A stretch of 7,578 nucleotides of DNA from Cytophagales bacterium (GCA_029262935.1 JAJCYK010000165.1:1-7578), one strand, 5' to 3'. Counted from the first letter of the stretch, positions 1 to 7,224 are shown. Notes: a model not told the origin generated them from the letters alone. Numbers and translations: made by a program.

Positions 1-1885
1 GGCCCAAAGTATCGTAATTAATATCACCTGTTTCCAACATTATTTGAATGGTTTTGGCTACCGTATTTTGATCGTAGTCCGGCAATTTATTAATCAAACC
101 TTTTGCCGTTAATGGCTCAATCATAATTGCTTTGGAGATAGCGTCAAATAGCTTTTTGAAATCCGTTTGTGGAGGTTCTGGTACCCCTAAACAGATGTCG
201 CAATGACCGCATGGGCTAGTTGTTTTCTCGCCAAAATAGTCCAAAAGTTGTAGTGCGCGGCAACCTTTTTGATTCTGAACATAACGTTGCACCGCCTTTA
301 GTTTACTAAGTTCTAACTCACGTCGTAAATTGTAAGTCCTAAGATCCAAATTTATACGTTTAGGGTCTTGCCTGGGTCCAAGGAAAGATATTTGTGGTTG
401 ATCTTTACGAGGCTGAAATATGGCGAGTTCTCGATCCTGAAGGCTAGACAATTTCATTTTCACCTGGTCAACGGTAGCATTGGTAGCACTGGCAATTTTC
501 GGTTCACTTATGGTAATTCTTCTGGTGAACAACTCTCCCCCATACAGCCGTAATAAAGCTTTAATCAAGGTGTCGAACTGGACATTGGCTATTTGAAATT
601 CGTACACGTGTTGGTGATTCGCCGTAAACTGAAATTGCGAGGGTTGATAGAAACTTTCGGTAAGCTCTATTAATCCCAAGAGTTGCAGTTTTTTGAGGGC
701 GTGAAAGATTTGTAATGGCTTTTCCCGATACTTGGAAGCGAAAACGTCCAACTCAAAGTCACGGTCCTCAGGTGCATAACTCCCGATGGCAATTTGAAAG
801 TGATTGGCCAAGTGTTGATAAATGGTGCGCAAATAATCCAACTCCGGATACTCGTTTTGCTTACGTTCTTTCAAAGCATCTATATCCCCAATCTGGTAAA
901 GTATTACCGCTTGAGCTCCTGTACCATCGCGACCTGCTCTACCTGCCTCCTGGTAGTAACTTTCCAAAGTATCTGGCAAATCGTAGTGTGCGACTAATCG
1001 CACATTTGGTTTATTTATTCCCATCCCAAAGGCATTCGTTGCTACCATCACCCTGCTGCGTTCTTCTAGCCAATGTTCCTGGATGATTTTTCGATCCTTA
1101 GCTGCAAGACCACCATGATAGTGCGATGAGGCAATGCCATGTTTTTGCAACTCTTGGGCAATGTCCCGGGTTCTTTTCCTGGTATTCACATATACTAAAG
1201 CACTTCCTTTTGTGGTATTTAATGCCTTCAGTAATTGAAACATTTTGTCCTCGGTAACCTCCACCTGGTAGCTGAGATTCTTACGTGCAAAACTGATTTG
1301 GAATATTAGGTCTTGCTTAAAAGACAGTTTTTCTTGAATATCCTGCCGTACCTCAGAAGTAGCGGTAGCGGTTAAGGCTAAAATGGGCACTTTTGGTAAC
1401 GCCTCACGAATTTTCGCGATTTCCAAATAAGCAGGTCGAAAGTCATAACCCCATTCGGAAATACAATGAGCCTCATCCACTGCCAACAAAGCTACCTTCA
1501 TTTTGACCACACGAGCTTTAAAAAGGTCTGTTTGCAGCCGCTCTGGGGATACATAAAGAAACCTGATATCCCCATATACACAATTGTCCAGGGTGATGTC
1601 CACATCTCTTTTGCTCATACCGGTATGTATCGCCACTGCTTTTATGTTTAAGCCTTGTAGCTGTCTTACCTGATCCTGCATCAAGGCAATTAAAGGTGTA
1701 ACCACCACGCATATGCCCGGTCTCATCAAAGTGGGCACCTGAAAGCAAAGAGACTTGCCTCCCCCGGTGGGCATTAGAGCCAAACAATCTTGGTTATTAA
1801 GAACCGCCTGAATGACCTCTTCCTGTGGTTTTCTAAATGAAGTATACCCCCAATATTCTTTTAATATGGTTAATGCCTCACTCAT
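1..1885 (-). CDS. recQ: RecQ-family ATP-dependent DNA helicase (3' end cut by window edge)
   Basis: Superfamily 2 3'-5' DNA helicase that unwinds forked and branched DNA in recombination and replication repair. Reading from ATG 1885 gives 628 uninterrupted codons with no stop before the left edge; for this short form of the family I expect only a few residues to be missing. Visible motifs are motif 0 around F17-Q21, Walker A PTGGGKS (39-45), the DEAH box (137-140) followed by CISEWG, the TATAT motif III (172-176), and motif VI QEAGRAGRDG (312-321). A zinc cluster has Cys542, 559, 562 and 565, the same C-x16-C-x2-C-x2-C spacing as in E. coli RecQ, but it lies about 220 residues after motif VI instead of about 55. 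The stretch between looks like winged-helix-type sequence. No HRDC domain is visible. The start codon overlaps the upstream acetyltransferase stop by 8 bp, so the two are probably translationally coupled. Confidence 0.95.
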   Translation of the reverse strand, partial: MSEALTILKEYWGYTSFRKPQEEVIQAVLNNQDCLALMPTGGGKSLCFQVPTLMRPGICVVVTPLIALMQDQVRQLQGLNIKAVAIHTGMSKRDVDITLDNCVYGDIRFLYVSPERLQTDLFKARVVKMKVALLAVDEAHCISEWGYDFRPAYLEIAKIREALPKVPILALTATATSEVRQDIQEKLSFKQDLIFQISFARKNLSYQVEVTEDKMFQLLKALNTTKGSALVYVNTRKRTRDIAQELQKHGIASSHYHGGLAAKDRKIIQEHWLEERSRVMVATNAFGMGINKPNVRLVAHYDLPDTLESYYQEAGRAGRDGTGAQAVILYQIGDIDALKERKQNEYPELDYLRTIYQHLANHFQIAIGSYAPEDRDFELDVFASKYREKPLQIFHALKKLQLLGLIELTESFYQPSQFQFTANHQHVYEFQIANVQFDTLIKALLRLYGGELFTRRITISEPKIASATNATVDQVKMKLSSLQDRELAIFQPRKDQPQISFLGPRQDPKRINLDLRTYNLRRELELSKLKAVQRYVQNQKGCRALQLLDYFGEKTTSPCGHCDICLGVPEPPQTDFKKLFDAISKAIMIEPLTAKGLINKLPDYDQNTVAKTIQIMLETGDINYDTLG

Positions 1886-2390
1886 TGATTTGATTTAAAG
1901 TGTAATACTTGCAATGGCAATCGTAAAAGGTACCCTCTCTAGTAAAGCTTAAGCCTGACTTTTCCAATACTCTCTGTGAGCCTAGGTTACCTGGCAGGGT
2001 CACAGCCACTATTTTTGTGACTTTTAATTGGTCAAACCCATATCGTATCCAAGCTTTAGCGCCCTCGGTAGCATATCCCAGGCCCCAATACTCAGGTAGT
2101 AAACGGTAGCCTATTTCGCATTCACTGGTTTCGTTTAAAATTTTCAATACAAACCAACCCATAAACTTTTGGGTAATCTTATCTTCAGCGGCCCAGTACC
2201 CATAACCTGGGTGCCGCTGATAATAGTCCAGGTATTTTTTCAAATCATCTTGGGTCTCTTGATAACTTCTTGGTCCCAGGATGTAACGCATCACCTCAGA
2301 GTTGCTGTTCAGCTCATAAAGGGAGTCCTGGTCGGTGTCCCTAAACGCTCTAAACGTCATTCTTTCAGATTCCGGAAGTACTAATGCCAT
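1878..2390 (-). CDS. GNAT-family N-acetyltransferase, RimJ/RimL-like
   Basis: Transfers acetyl from acetyl-CoA to an amine. The RimJ/RimL subfamily includes ribosomal-protein N-terminal acetyltransferases but also many enzymes acting on small molecules, so the substrate is open. From ATG 2390 it is 170 residues, a normal GNAT length. It begins with a strand ending SERMTFRAF (8-16), typical of this subfamily. The core strand ECEIGYRL (90-97) leads into the acetyl-CoA pyrophosphate loop YWGLGYATEG (101-110). Motif B is NLGSQRVLEKSGL (135-147), where the Asn and Ser are usual in the family. The start is chosen because it fits the family N-terminus and falls 2 bp after the glycosylase stop. ATG 2414 and GTG 2450 are in-frame alternatives that would overlap the glycosylase gene. 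The 3' end overlaps recQ by 8 bp. It is probably cotranscribed with its neighbours. Confidence 0.9.
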   Translation of the reverse strand: MALVLPESERMTFRAFRDTDQDSLYELNSNSEVMRYILGPRSYQETQDDLKKYLDYYQRHPGYGYWAAEDKITQKFMGWFVLKILNETSECEIGYRLLPEYWGLGYATEGAKAWIRYGFDQLKVTKIVAVTLPGNLGSQRVLEKSGLSFTREGTFYDCHCKYYTLNQINE

Positions 2391-2392
2391 AT

Positions 2393-3310
2393 TTAAGTTA
2401 TTAAGGTATGCCATAAATAAAAAGTGACATATCCTTGCCATGGGTGCCACCGTTTACCAAGATCCTCCAGCTCCGATAAACTGGGTTTTTCGTCCCGATT
2501 CAATTGATACTTCAAAGCATTATGGAGCCCCACGTCTTGGATAGGATAGGCCTCTGAATAACCCAAACATTTCATAAGCACATAGTGTGCGCTCCAAGGG
2601 CCTATGCCTTTCAGTGACAACAGGCTTTCATAGGCATCCTCCATGGACATTTGCACTAAGCTATTTTTACTGAGCGTTCCGGTAACAAATGCCTCCGCTA
2701 TTCCTTTTATGTATACGTATTTACCACGGGAGAATTGCCAGTTTTTAAAATCCTCATCAGAAATTTGCAATACGGTTTCGGGCGACGGAAAAGTCCAGTA
2801 CCTTTCTCCATTCCAGCTTAAGGAAGAGCCGGTGGATTCAACCAGTCTTCTTTTTAAGTTATAAGCAAAGTTCAGGTTAATCTGTTGTCCAATAACAGAC
2901 CAGCAAAGTGCTTCAAACAAATCGGGAATACCGATTAAACGCAGGCCTCGTAGGGAGCGAACCACCCGATTGAGGCTGGGGTCTGCCTCCATTTGTTTAT
3001 AAAAGGGATCCAAATCTCGTGTCAAATCGAACAATTCGATGACGTACCGGATCACTTCACTGGCTTTGTCCGGGCTTAAAGAACCGTCCAAGGTCTTCAC
3101 TAAAAGCCCTTTTGGATGAGCACCAGCAGCAATTAACACAGGTTGTTCTGTTAGCGGCAATACTTTCCAAAATTGAGTAGTCGTTACCCGATGCAAACAT
3201 TCTGCAGGGTTACGATTTAAAAACTTCAGGCAATGGTTAAAGTCAAAATGTCCGTTAACCTTTATATAAAGGTCTTCCTTTTTTTGAGTCCAAGTTACTT
3301 TTTGAGGCAT
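2393..3310 (-). CDS. alkA: DNA-3-methyladenine glycosylase II (AlkA-like, HhH-GPD superfamily)
   Basis: Monofunctional base-excision repair glycosylase expected to remove alkylated purines such as 3-methyladenine, leaving an abasic site. The 305-residue protein is of AlkA size. An N-terminal AlkA_N-like domain (about 1-120) precedes the helical HhH-GPD domain. The latter opens with the family signature FEALCWSVIGQQI (132-144) and carries the helix-hairpin-helix LKGIGPWSAHYV (233-244). Asp259 in PIQDVGL sits where the catalytic Asp of the superfamily (Asp238 in E. coli AlkA) is expected. The C-terminus WHPWQGYVTFYLW (288-300) matches the usual final helix of AlkA-type enzymes. There is no C-terminal Cys cluster, which argues against an EndoIII/MutY iron-sulfur enzyme. 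ATG 3310 lies 1 bp after the comEC stop and has a strong GGAGGAG seven bases upstream. An Ada-like regulator is not visible in the window. The symbol is by homology; the exact lesion range is inferred. Confidence 0.9.
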   Translation of the reverse strand: MPQKVTWTQKKEDLYIKVNGHFDFNHCLKFLNRNPAECLHRVTTTQFWKVLPLTEQPVLIAAGAHPKGLLVKTLDGSLSPDKASEVIRYVIELFDLTRDLDPFYKQMEADPSLNRVVRSLRGLRLIGIPDLFEALCWSVIGQQINLNFAYNLKRRLVESTGSSLSWNGERYWTFPSPETVLQISDEDFKNWQFSRGKYVYIKGIAEAFVTGTLSKNSLVQMSMEDAYESLLSLKGIGPWSAHYVLMKCLGYSEAYPIQDVGLHNALKYQLNRDEKPSLSELEDLGKRWHPWQGYVTFYLWHTLIT

Positions 3311-3311
3311 A

Positions 3312-5369
3312 TCAATACTCCTCCACCGTTAATCTAAAGGCCCTTTGATCTGTATTGTGGAACGTTATGTTCATTTTTTGTGCTTGATCTGTCAACATCT
3401 CAACATTGCCCAAGTGATTAGACCCATCTACAATGATCCATTCACTCCTAAATCTTTGATTTACTAAATTTAAATCATTGACGGCGTTATTTGACAATAT
3501 TACCATATGCGCTTTTATAGGAGCACCCACATAGGGCATCAAAGGTGCTTTCACTAAAATTACAAGCTTTCCATGAAACATCCATGCTTGATAAGATTCC
3601 GATGACCAGCTATTTGTTAAGATTAATTGAGGTCGCAAATGTCTACTACGCCGATTAGGGAAAATGTTGTAGTTAAGGTCTTTAATGGTTACTCCTTTTG
3701 AAAGAAAACTTTGATAACGGGCTTTGGAAATAAAATCAATGGCGGTACTGCCTTTGAGGTGGTAAACCATGATTTCATCAGTTGGATTGTAGGTATGGTG
3801 GAAATTTAAGGCCAGCCCAAGAGACCATACCCATAATACGGACTGCAACCAAAGCTTGCGAATGGTAGTAAGATAAACCACGCCCAGCAATAAGATTGCA
3901 TATAAGAATACCAGCTCCAGTGGGCTAATCCATAGGTTTGAAATGGTGCTACCTGGTAAATTAGCAATGGCTTGGTTTACAAAATGAACTCCTTGTGTTA
4001 GCCAATCAAGTACTTGGCCTAGTATTGTGGACAAGGTAGGCCAGAAACCCACTGTTAGGAATAGTGACCCAATAAGTAGTACTACCAAAGTAGTTGGGAT
4101 CATGAACAAATTCCCCAAAAGAAAATATACTGGAAACTGATGAAAATAGTACAAACTAATGGGTAGTACGCCCAATTGAGCCGCCAGGCTCACGGAAATG
4201 ATGCCCCATATGTATTTGACTATCTTATTATTCGGGGACCACCAAGCTGAGATTTTGGGTTGCAGCCATAGAATGCTACCCAATGCCAAGTACGACAATT
4301 GAAAGCCCACGGCATAGATTTCGTTTGGATCAAGCAGCAGGATTAAACATGCCGACAAACACAAAGCATTAAAATTATTACCGCGACGATTATAGTGCTT
4401 ACCCACTACCATGACAGAAAACATGAGAGCCGCCCTACGGGTGGCGGGTGCCAATCCGGTAAGCATGGCAAATAACCAAAGTGCGAGTAAGGTTAGCAAC
4501 AAAAAAAACCACCTCCCCATTTTGTGATAACGCCGCACACCAAAAGCCGCCATCAGAAATCCGTAAATGATTCCCAGATGCAAGCCTGATACCGCCAAAA
4601 TATGCAAGGTCCCGCTTTTTGCAAATGCCTGCTCCACGTCATCAGTAACTTGTTGGCGGTTGCCTAGTAACATGGCCCCTAAAATTTCCCGAGCCACCAT
4701 TGTGGGTACATATTCTGTAATACGGGTTTGCAAAGCCCTACGCAAAGACCAAATGCTTCTTTGTAAGGATCTGTTTGAGGAGGGTTCGATAATTAAAATA
4801 TCAGCATCCTCCAGCCAGTGTTGCCCATAAACACCTTGGCGCTCCAAAAATTTCCGATAGTTAAATTGATAGGGGTTTTGGGGACCAGGCAGGCGCGATG
4901 GTGCTCCATGGATCAATACCCGGTCGCCATATTTTAGGGGTTTGTGGGTATGCACGTGTTGAAAGGCGTGTATTTTTTGCTCCGAAATGAAAACGTCGTC
5001 CTTTGCTTTTACGACTTCTAGTTTTAGGGTTATTCTTCGATAGGAATCGTGGAGGCGTGCAGGTTGCACCACTTCACCCCAATACCCCTGGGCAGTGGTT
5101 ATCGGCGGTGACAGCCTTGGTGAAGACCAATGTATCCTCACAGAGCCAGACATGAAAATGATGGTCATAGCCAAGCCACCTAGCAGGTAGGAGCATTGAA
5201 AGAACGTTATTTTGGCTAAGGACAGGGTTAACCAAAAATAAAAAAAGATCAGAATTACCCAGAGAGACCACCACCAAAGGTTGGGTTCCGTGTGGTTCAA
5301 ACCCCATAAAAGGCCTAATATCCAAGCCAGGGAAAATCTAACAAAAGGGAAAGGGAGCCATCGCAACAT
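3312..5369 (-). CDS. comEC: ComEC/Rec2-family DNA internalization channel protein
   Basis: Inner-membrane protein that carries single-stranded transforming DNA into the cytoplasm during natural competence. Taking ATG 5369 gives 685 residues, and numbering here follows that start. TTG 5399 in frame would add 10 residues, but MLRWLPFPFVRF followed by a hydrophobic segment is the usual start in Bacteroidota homologues. Two N-terminal membrane stretches (about 11-24 and 32-76) precede a DUF4131/OB-like soluble segment (about 90-195) containing the NPYQFNYRKFLERQGVYGQ signature. The Competence domain follows, with AMLLGNR (232-238), SGTLHILAVSGLHLG (252-266), PATRRAALMFSVM (308-320) and DPNEIYAVGFQLSYLA (347-362), and several transmembrane helices up to about 520. 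The C-terminal soluble part (about 530-685) sits where a metallo-beta-lactamase domain is found in Bacillus ComEC, but it shows no HxHxDH metal site; it retains IIVDGSNH (645-652). The stop is 1 bp before the glycosylase start. Confidence 0.93.
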   Translation of the reverse strand: MLRWLPFPFVRFSLAWILGLLWGLNHTEPNLWWWSLWVILIFFYFWLTLSLAKITFFQCSYLLGGLAMTIIFMSGSVRIHWSSPRLSPPITTAQGYWGEVVQPARLHDSYRRITLKLEVVKAKDDVFISEQKIHAFQHVHTHKPLKYGDRVLIHGAPSRLPGPQNPYQFNYRKFLERQGVYGQHWLEDADILIIEPSSNRSLQRSIWSLRRALQTRITEYVPTMVAREILGAMLLGNRQQVTDDVEQAFAKSGTLHILAVSGLHLGIIYGFLMAAFGVRRYHKMGRWFFLLLTLLALWLFAMLTGLAPATRRAALMFSVMVVGKHYNRRGNNFNALCLSACLILLLDPNEIYAVGFQLSYLALGSILWLQPKISAWWSPNNKIVKYIWGIISVSLAAQLGVLPISLYYFHQFPVYFLLGNLFMIPTTLVVLLIGSLFLTVGFWPTLSTILGQVLDWLTQGVHFVNQAIANLPGSTISNLWISPLELVFLYAILLLGVVYLTTIRKLWLQSVLWVWSLGLALNFHHTYNPTDEIMVYHLKGSTAIDFISKARYQSFLSKGVTIKDLNYNIFPNRRSRHLRPQLILTNSWSSESYQAWMFHGKLVILVKAPLMPYVGAPIKAHMVILSNNAVNDLNLVNQRFRSEWIIVDGSNHLGNVEMLTDQAQKMNITFHNTDQRAFRLTVEEY
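3318..3324 (-). promoter_or_regulatory. Shine-Dalgarno sequence for the AlkA-like gene
   Basis: On the minus strand GGAGGAG lies 7 bases before ATG 3310. It is embedded in the last codons of comEC (Val-Glu-Glu-Tyr-stop), so ribosomes finishing comEC would be next to the site. Such a strong anti-SD match stands out because the other starts in this window show AT-rich leaders with no clear SD, as is common in Bacteroidota. It supports 3310 as the true start. The match could also be a by-product of coding Glu-Glu. Confidence 0.6.
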
Positions 5370-5414
5370 TTTCGCCAGATTAGCAGCTGACGGTATCAAA
5401 TGAAAGTTTACAGG

Positions 5415-6362
5415 CTACTCTTTCTTCTGGGCGCGATCGTAGGCCTCTATAATTTTCTTTACGATACGATGCCGAATCACATCTTTAGCCTCTAGCTCAA
5501 CGAATCCAACACCTTCGGTACCTTTCAATACATTGGTGGCATCTATCAGTCCGGATAGTTGCTTTTTAGGCAAGTCAATTTGAGATCTATCACCATTGAT
5601 GATCATTTTGGAGTAAGGGCCCATGCGGGTTAGGAACATTTTTAGCTGCATGGGTGTCGTGTTTTGTGCTTCATCCAAAAGGATAAATGCATTGTGCAAG
5701 GTGCGACCACGCATATAGGCCAAGGGGGCGATCTCAATAACCCGGTTATCTAAGTAGTACTGCAATTTCTCCGTGGGGATCATATCATCCAAAGCATCGT
5801 AAATGGGGCGCAAGTACGGATCAATTTTTTCCTGAAGGTCACCTGGCAAGAAGCCTAAATTCTCCCCGGCTTCCACTGCAGGTCGAGTAATAACTATTTT
5901 CTTGACATTCTTTTCCTTTAGGGCTCTCACCGCCAAAGCCACGGAAATGTAGGTTTTTCCGGTACCTGCAGGCCCGATGGCAAACACTACCGGGTTCTCT
6001 TCTACCGCTTTTATCAGCGTGCGTTGGTTGGCCGTTTTTGGAGAGATCCTAGCGCCCTTGGTACCGTAAATAAGTACGCTATTAGGTTCACTGGATTTAG
6101 GAGATTCTTGATCTTCCTGTAAGTACTCTTGTACGTTGTCCTGAGTAACTTTACCAAACTTGTGGTAATGATCCAAAAGCATATTGAGCACATCATTAAT
6201 CTTAAGGATCTCTGGATGGGTTCCTTTAATTCGGATTTCGTTACCACGGGAGATAATCTTGCTTTGGGGGAAAGCCGTGGCCACCTCTTTGATGTTGGCA
6301 TTCTCCACTCCCAGGAAATCAATTAAGGATACGTTATCCAGTGTAATAATTTTTTCTACCAA
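5415..6362 (-). CDS. phoH: PhoH-family P-loop ATPase (PhoL/YbeZ type)
   Basis: PhoH-like cytoplasmic ATPase. Relatives of the YbeZ type act with the endoribonuclease YbeY in rRNA processing and 70S quality control, and some PhoH proteins show RNA helicase activity; the role here is inferred from family. The 315-residue length is typical. An N-terminal KH-like segment (about 1-80, with IDFLGVENANIKEV and SRGNEIRIKG) precedes the PhoH ATPase domain. It carries Walker A GPAGTGKT (130-137), ITRPAVEAGENLGFLPGD (158-175), Walker B FILLDEAQNT (226-235), GDRSQIDLP (257-265) and VIRHRIV (295-301). The start codon is TTG at 6362: it gives the family-like beginning VEKIITLDNVSLIDFLGV, and a -7 box 22 bases upstream leaves only a short leader. 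It is the first gene of the five-gene minus-strand run. A YbeY gene is not in the window. Confidence 0.95.
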   Translation of the reverse strand: MVEKIITLDNVSLIDFLGVENANIKEVATAFPQSKIISRGNEIRIKGTHPEILKINDVLNMLLDHYHKFGKVTQDNVQEYLQEDQESPKSSEPNSVLIYGTKGARISPKTANQRTLIKAVEENPVVFAIGPAGTGKTYISVALAVRALKEKNVKKIVITRPAVEAGENLGFLPGDLQEKIDPYLRPIYDALDDMIPTEKLQYYLDNRVIEIAPLAYMRGRTLHNAFILLDEAQNTTPMQLKMFLTRMGPYSKMIINGDRSQIDLPKKQLSGLIDATNVLKGTEGVGFVELEAKDVIRHRIVKKIIEAYDRAQKKE

Positions 6363-6384
6363 ATGCTTCTTATTTATTTGTTTT

Positions 6385-6392
6385 CAAAGTTA
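6385..6392 (-). promoter_or_regulatory. Bacteroidota -7 box of the predicted phoH operon promoter
   Basis: On the minus strand the bases read TAACTTTG, a full match to the primary-sigma -7 consensus TAnnTTTG of Bacteroidota. It lies 22 bases before the TTG start of phoH, implying a short leader. The matching -33 element is weak: TTAG at 6414-6417 with a 21-base spacer. As the junctions downstream are tight, this is probably the main promoter for phoH, comEC, the glycosylase, the acetyltransferase and recQ. Confidence 0.5.
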
Positions 6393-6414
6393 TCTAAAAG
6401 AATAAAAAAATACC

Positions 6415-6422
6415 TAATTTTG
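6415..6422 (+). promoter_or_regulatory. Bacteroidota -7 box of the predicted promoter for the SAM-hydrolase-family gene
   Basis: The plus strand reads TAATTTTG, a full match to TAnnTTTG, 27 bases before ATG 6450. The -33 candidate is poor (TTAT at 6390-6393, 21-base spacer) and overlaps the -7 box of the opposite promoter. It would drive the two-gene unit at 6450-7515. Confidence 0.5.
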
Positions 6423-6449
6423 GCAATCAAATGACACCCTTCCCCTCGG

Positions 6450-7223
6450 ATGGCCTTAATTACCCTCACCTCAGATTTCGGAGAAAGTGACCACTACGTA
6501 GGGGGGCTTAAAGCCAGCATACTAAGCATTAACCCTCAACTTACGGTCGTTGACATAAGCCATAAAATCCAAAACTTCGATTTGGCCCATGGAGCTTTTG
6601 TTTTGAGAGCAGCCATTAAATCTTTTCCTATCGGCAGCATACACATAATTGCCGTAGACTCTATTGGTAATACGGGAGACAAGCAGTTAGCGGTACATTT
6701 AGCAGGACATTTTTTTTTACTGACCGATAATGGTTTGTTGGGGCTGATCAGTGAAGAAGAGCCCGATGCGGTGGTAGAACTAACCTGGGAACAATCAGAA
6801 ATCAGCAGTTTTCCGGCCCGTGACATTCTGGGTCCGGCAGCAGCACGATTGGCCAATGGCGAGGACATTAGTGCCTTGGGAACGGTTAAAGAGGATTTTA
6901 AAAAAATGATGGGCAGACATCTCAGGGCCAACAAAGAGCAAATTTTAGGTCACGTGATACGGGTAGATCATTATGGCAATTTGATTACGAATATCGATGA
7001 AGAGGTATTTTACAAGCTTAGTGAAGGTAAAAGGTTTCGAGTAGTAATCGGCCGTGAGCAATTTAAGCGCATTCATCCCGCTATCAGCGAGACCGGTAGT
7101 GGAGATTGTTATATCATATTTAATAGTTTAGGGTTGTTGGAAGTAGGAATTAACAAAGGGCATGCTTCTGAACTCTTGGGGTTAAGATTTGATTCGCCCA
7201 TAAAAATCATATTTGAAGAATAG
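6450..7223 (+). CDS. SAM hydroxide adenosyltransferase-family protein (DUF62, fluorinase/chlorinase homologue)
   Basis: The family cleaves S-adenosylmethionine by nucleophilic attack at C5'; most bacterial members use water to give adenosine and methionine, while a few use halide. The 257-residue protein has the two-domain layout: an N-terminal domain (about 1-155) with ITLTSDFGESDHYVGGLKASI (4-24), VVDISHKI (33-40), AVDSIGN (68-74), TDNGLLGLI (92-100) and SFPARDILGPAAARLA (120-135), then a C-terminal domain with DHYGNLITNI (173-182) and NSLGLLEVGINKGHAS (225-240). Asp70 of the proposed Asp-Arg-His triad is present. The Arg position appears to be Asp77 or Lys78, and the usual His in the F-H-G-R-D block is Pro122, so SAM hydrolysis by the described mechanism is uncertain. 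ATG 6450 starts directly at the conserved strand. It is cotranscribed with the small gene 1 bp downstream. Confidence 0.9.
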   Translation: MALITLTSDFGESDHYVGGLKASILSINPQLTVVDISHKIQNFDLAHGAFVLRAAIKSFPIGSIHIIAVDSIGNTGDKQLAVHLAGHFFLLTDNGLLGLISEEEPDAVVELTWEQSEISSFPARDILGPAAARLANGEDISALGTVKEDFKKMMGRHLRANKEQILGHVIRVDHYGNLITNIDEEVFYKLSEGKRFRVVIGREQFKRIHPAISETGSGDCYIIFNSLGLLEVGINKGHASELLGLRFDSPIKIIFEE

Positions 7224-7224
7224 T

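Larger units (their letters stand above)
6363..6449. other. Divergent intergenic region between phoH and the SAM-hydrolase-family gene
   Basis: This 87-bp AT-rich spacer is the only substantial non-coding gap inside the window and must hold the promoters for both the minus-strand run and the plus-strand pair. It contains two good TAnnTTTG -7 boxes on opposite strands, 22 bp apart and pointing outward, with an A-rich tract between them. An ATG at 6431 on the plus strand is out of frame with the downstream gene. I see no riboswitch, operator palindrome or small ORF. Confidence 0.75.

Noticed and set aside
715..1086. Plus-strand open frame of 123 codons
   Set aside because: It lies antisense inside recQ, whose frame is continuous and carries all helicase motifs. 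Its translation shows no recognisable domain.
1518..1787. Minus-strand open frame of 89 codons near the recQ start
   Set aside because: It is an out-of-frame reading of the recQ Walker A region; the true frame gives the helicase motifs from ATG 1885 without interruption.
5074..5325. Minus-strand open frame inside the 5' part of comEC
   Set aside because: It is a shifted frame of comEC. The comEC frame here shows membrane segments and the OB-like domain expected for the family.
6014..6405. Overlapping short frames on both strands over the phoH 5' end and its leader
   Set aside because: They are shadows of phoH, whose KH-like N-terminus fits the family from TTG 6362.
6700..6722. Run of T that might be read as a terminator tail
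   Set aside because: It codes Phe-Phe-Leu within the SAM-hydrolase-family gene and has no hairpin before it.
6536..6934. Minus-strand open frame of 132 codons opposite the SAM-hydrolase-family gene
   Set aside because: It is low complexity (rich in Ser, Ala and Lys) and antisense to a gene with clear DUF62 signatures.
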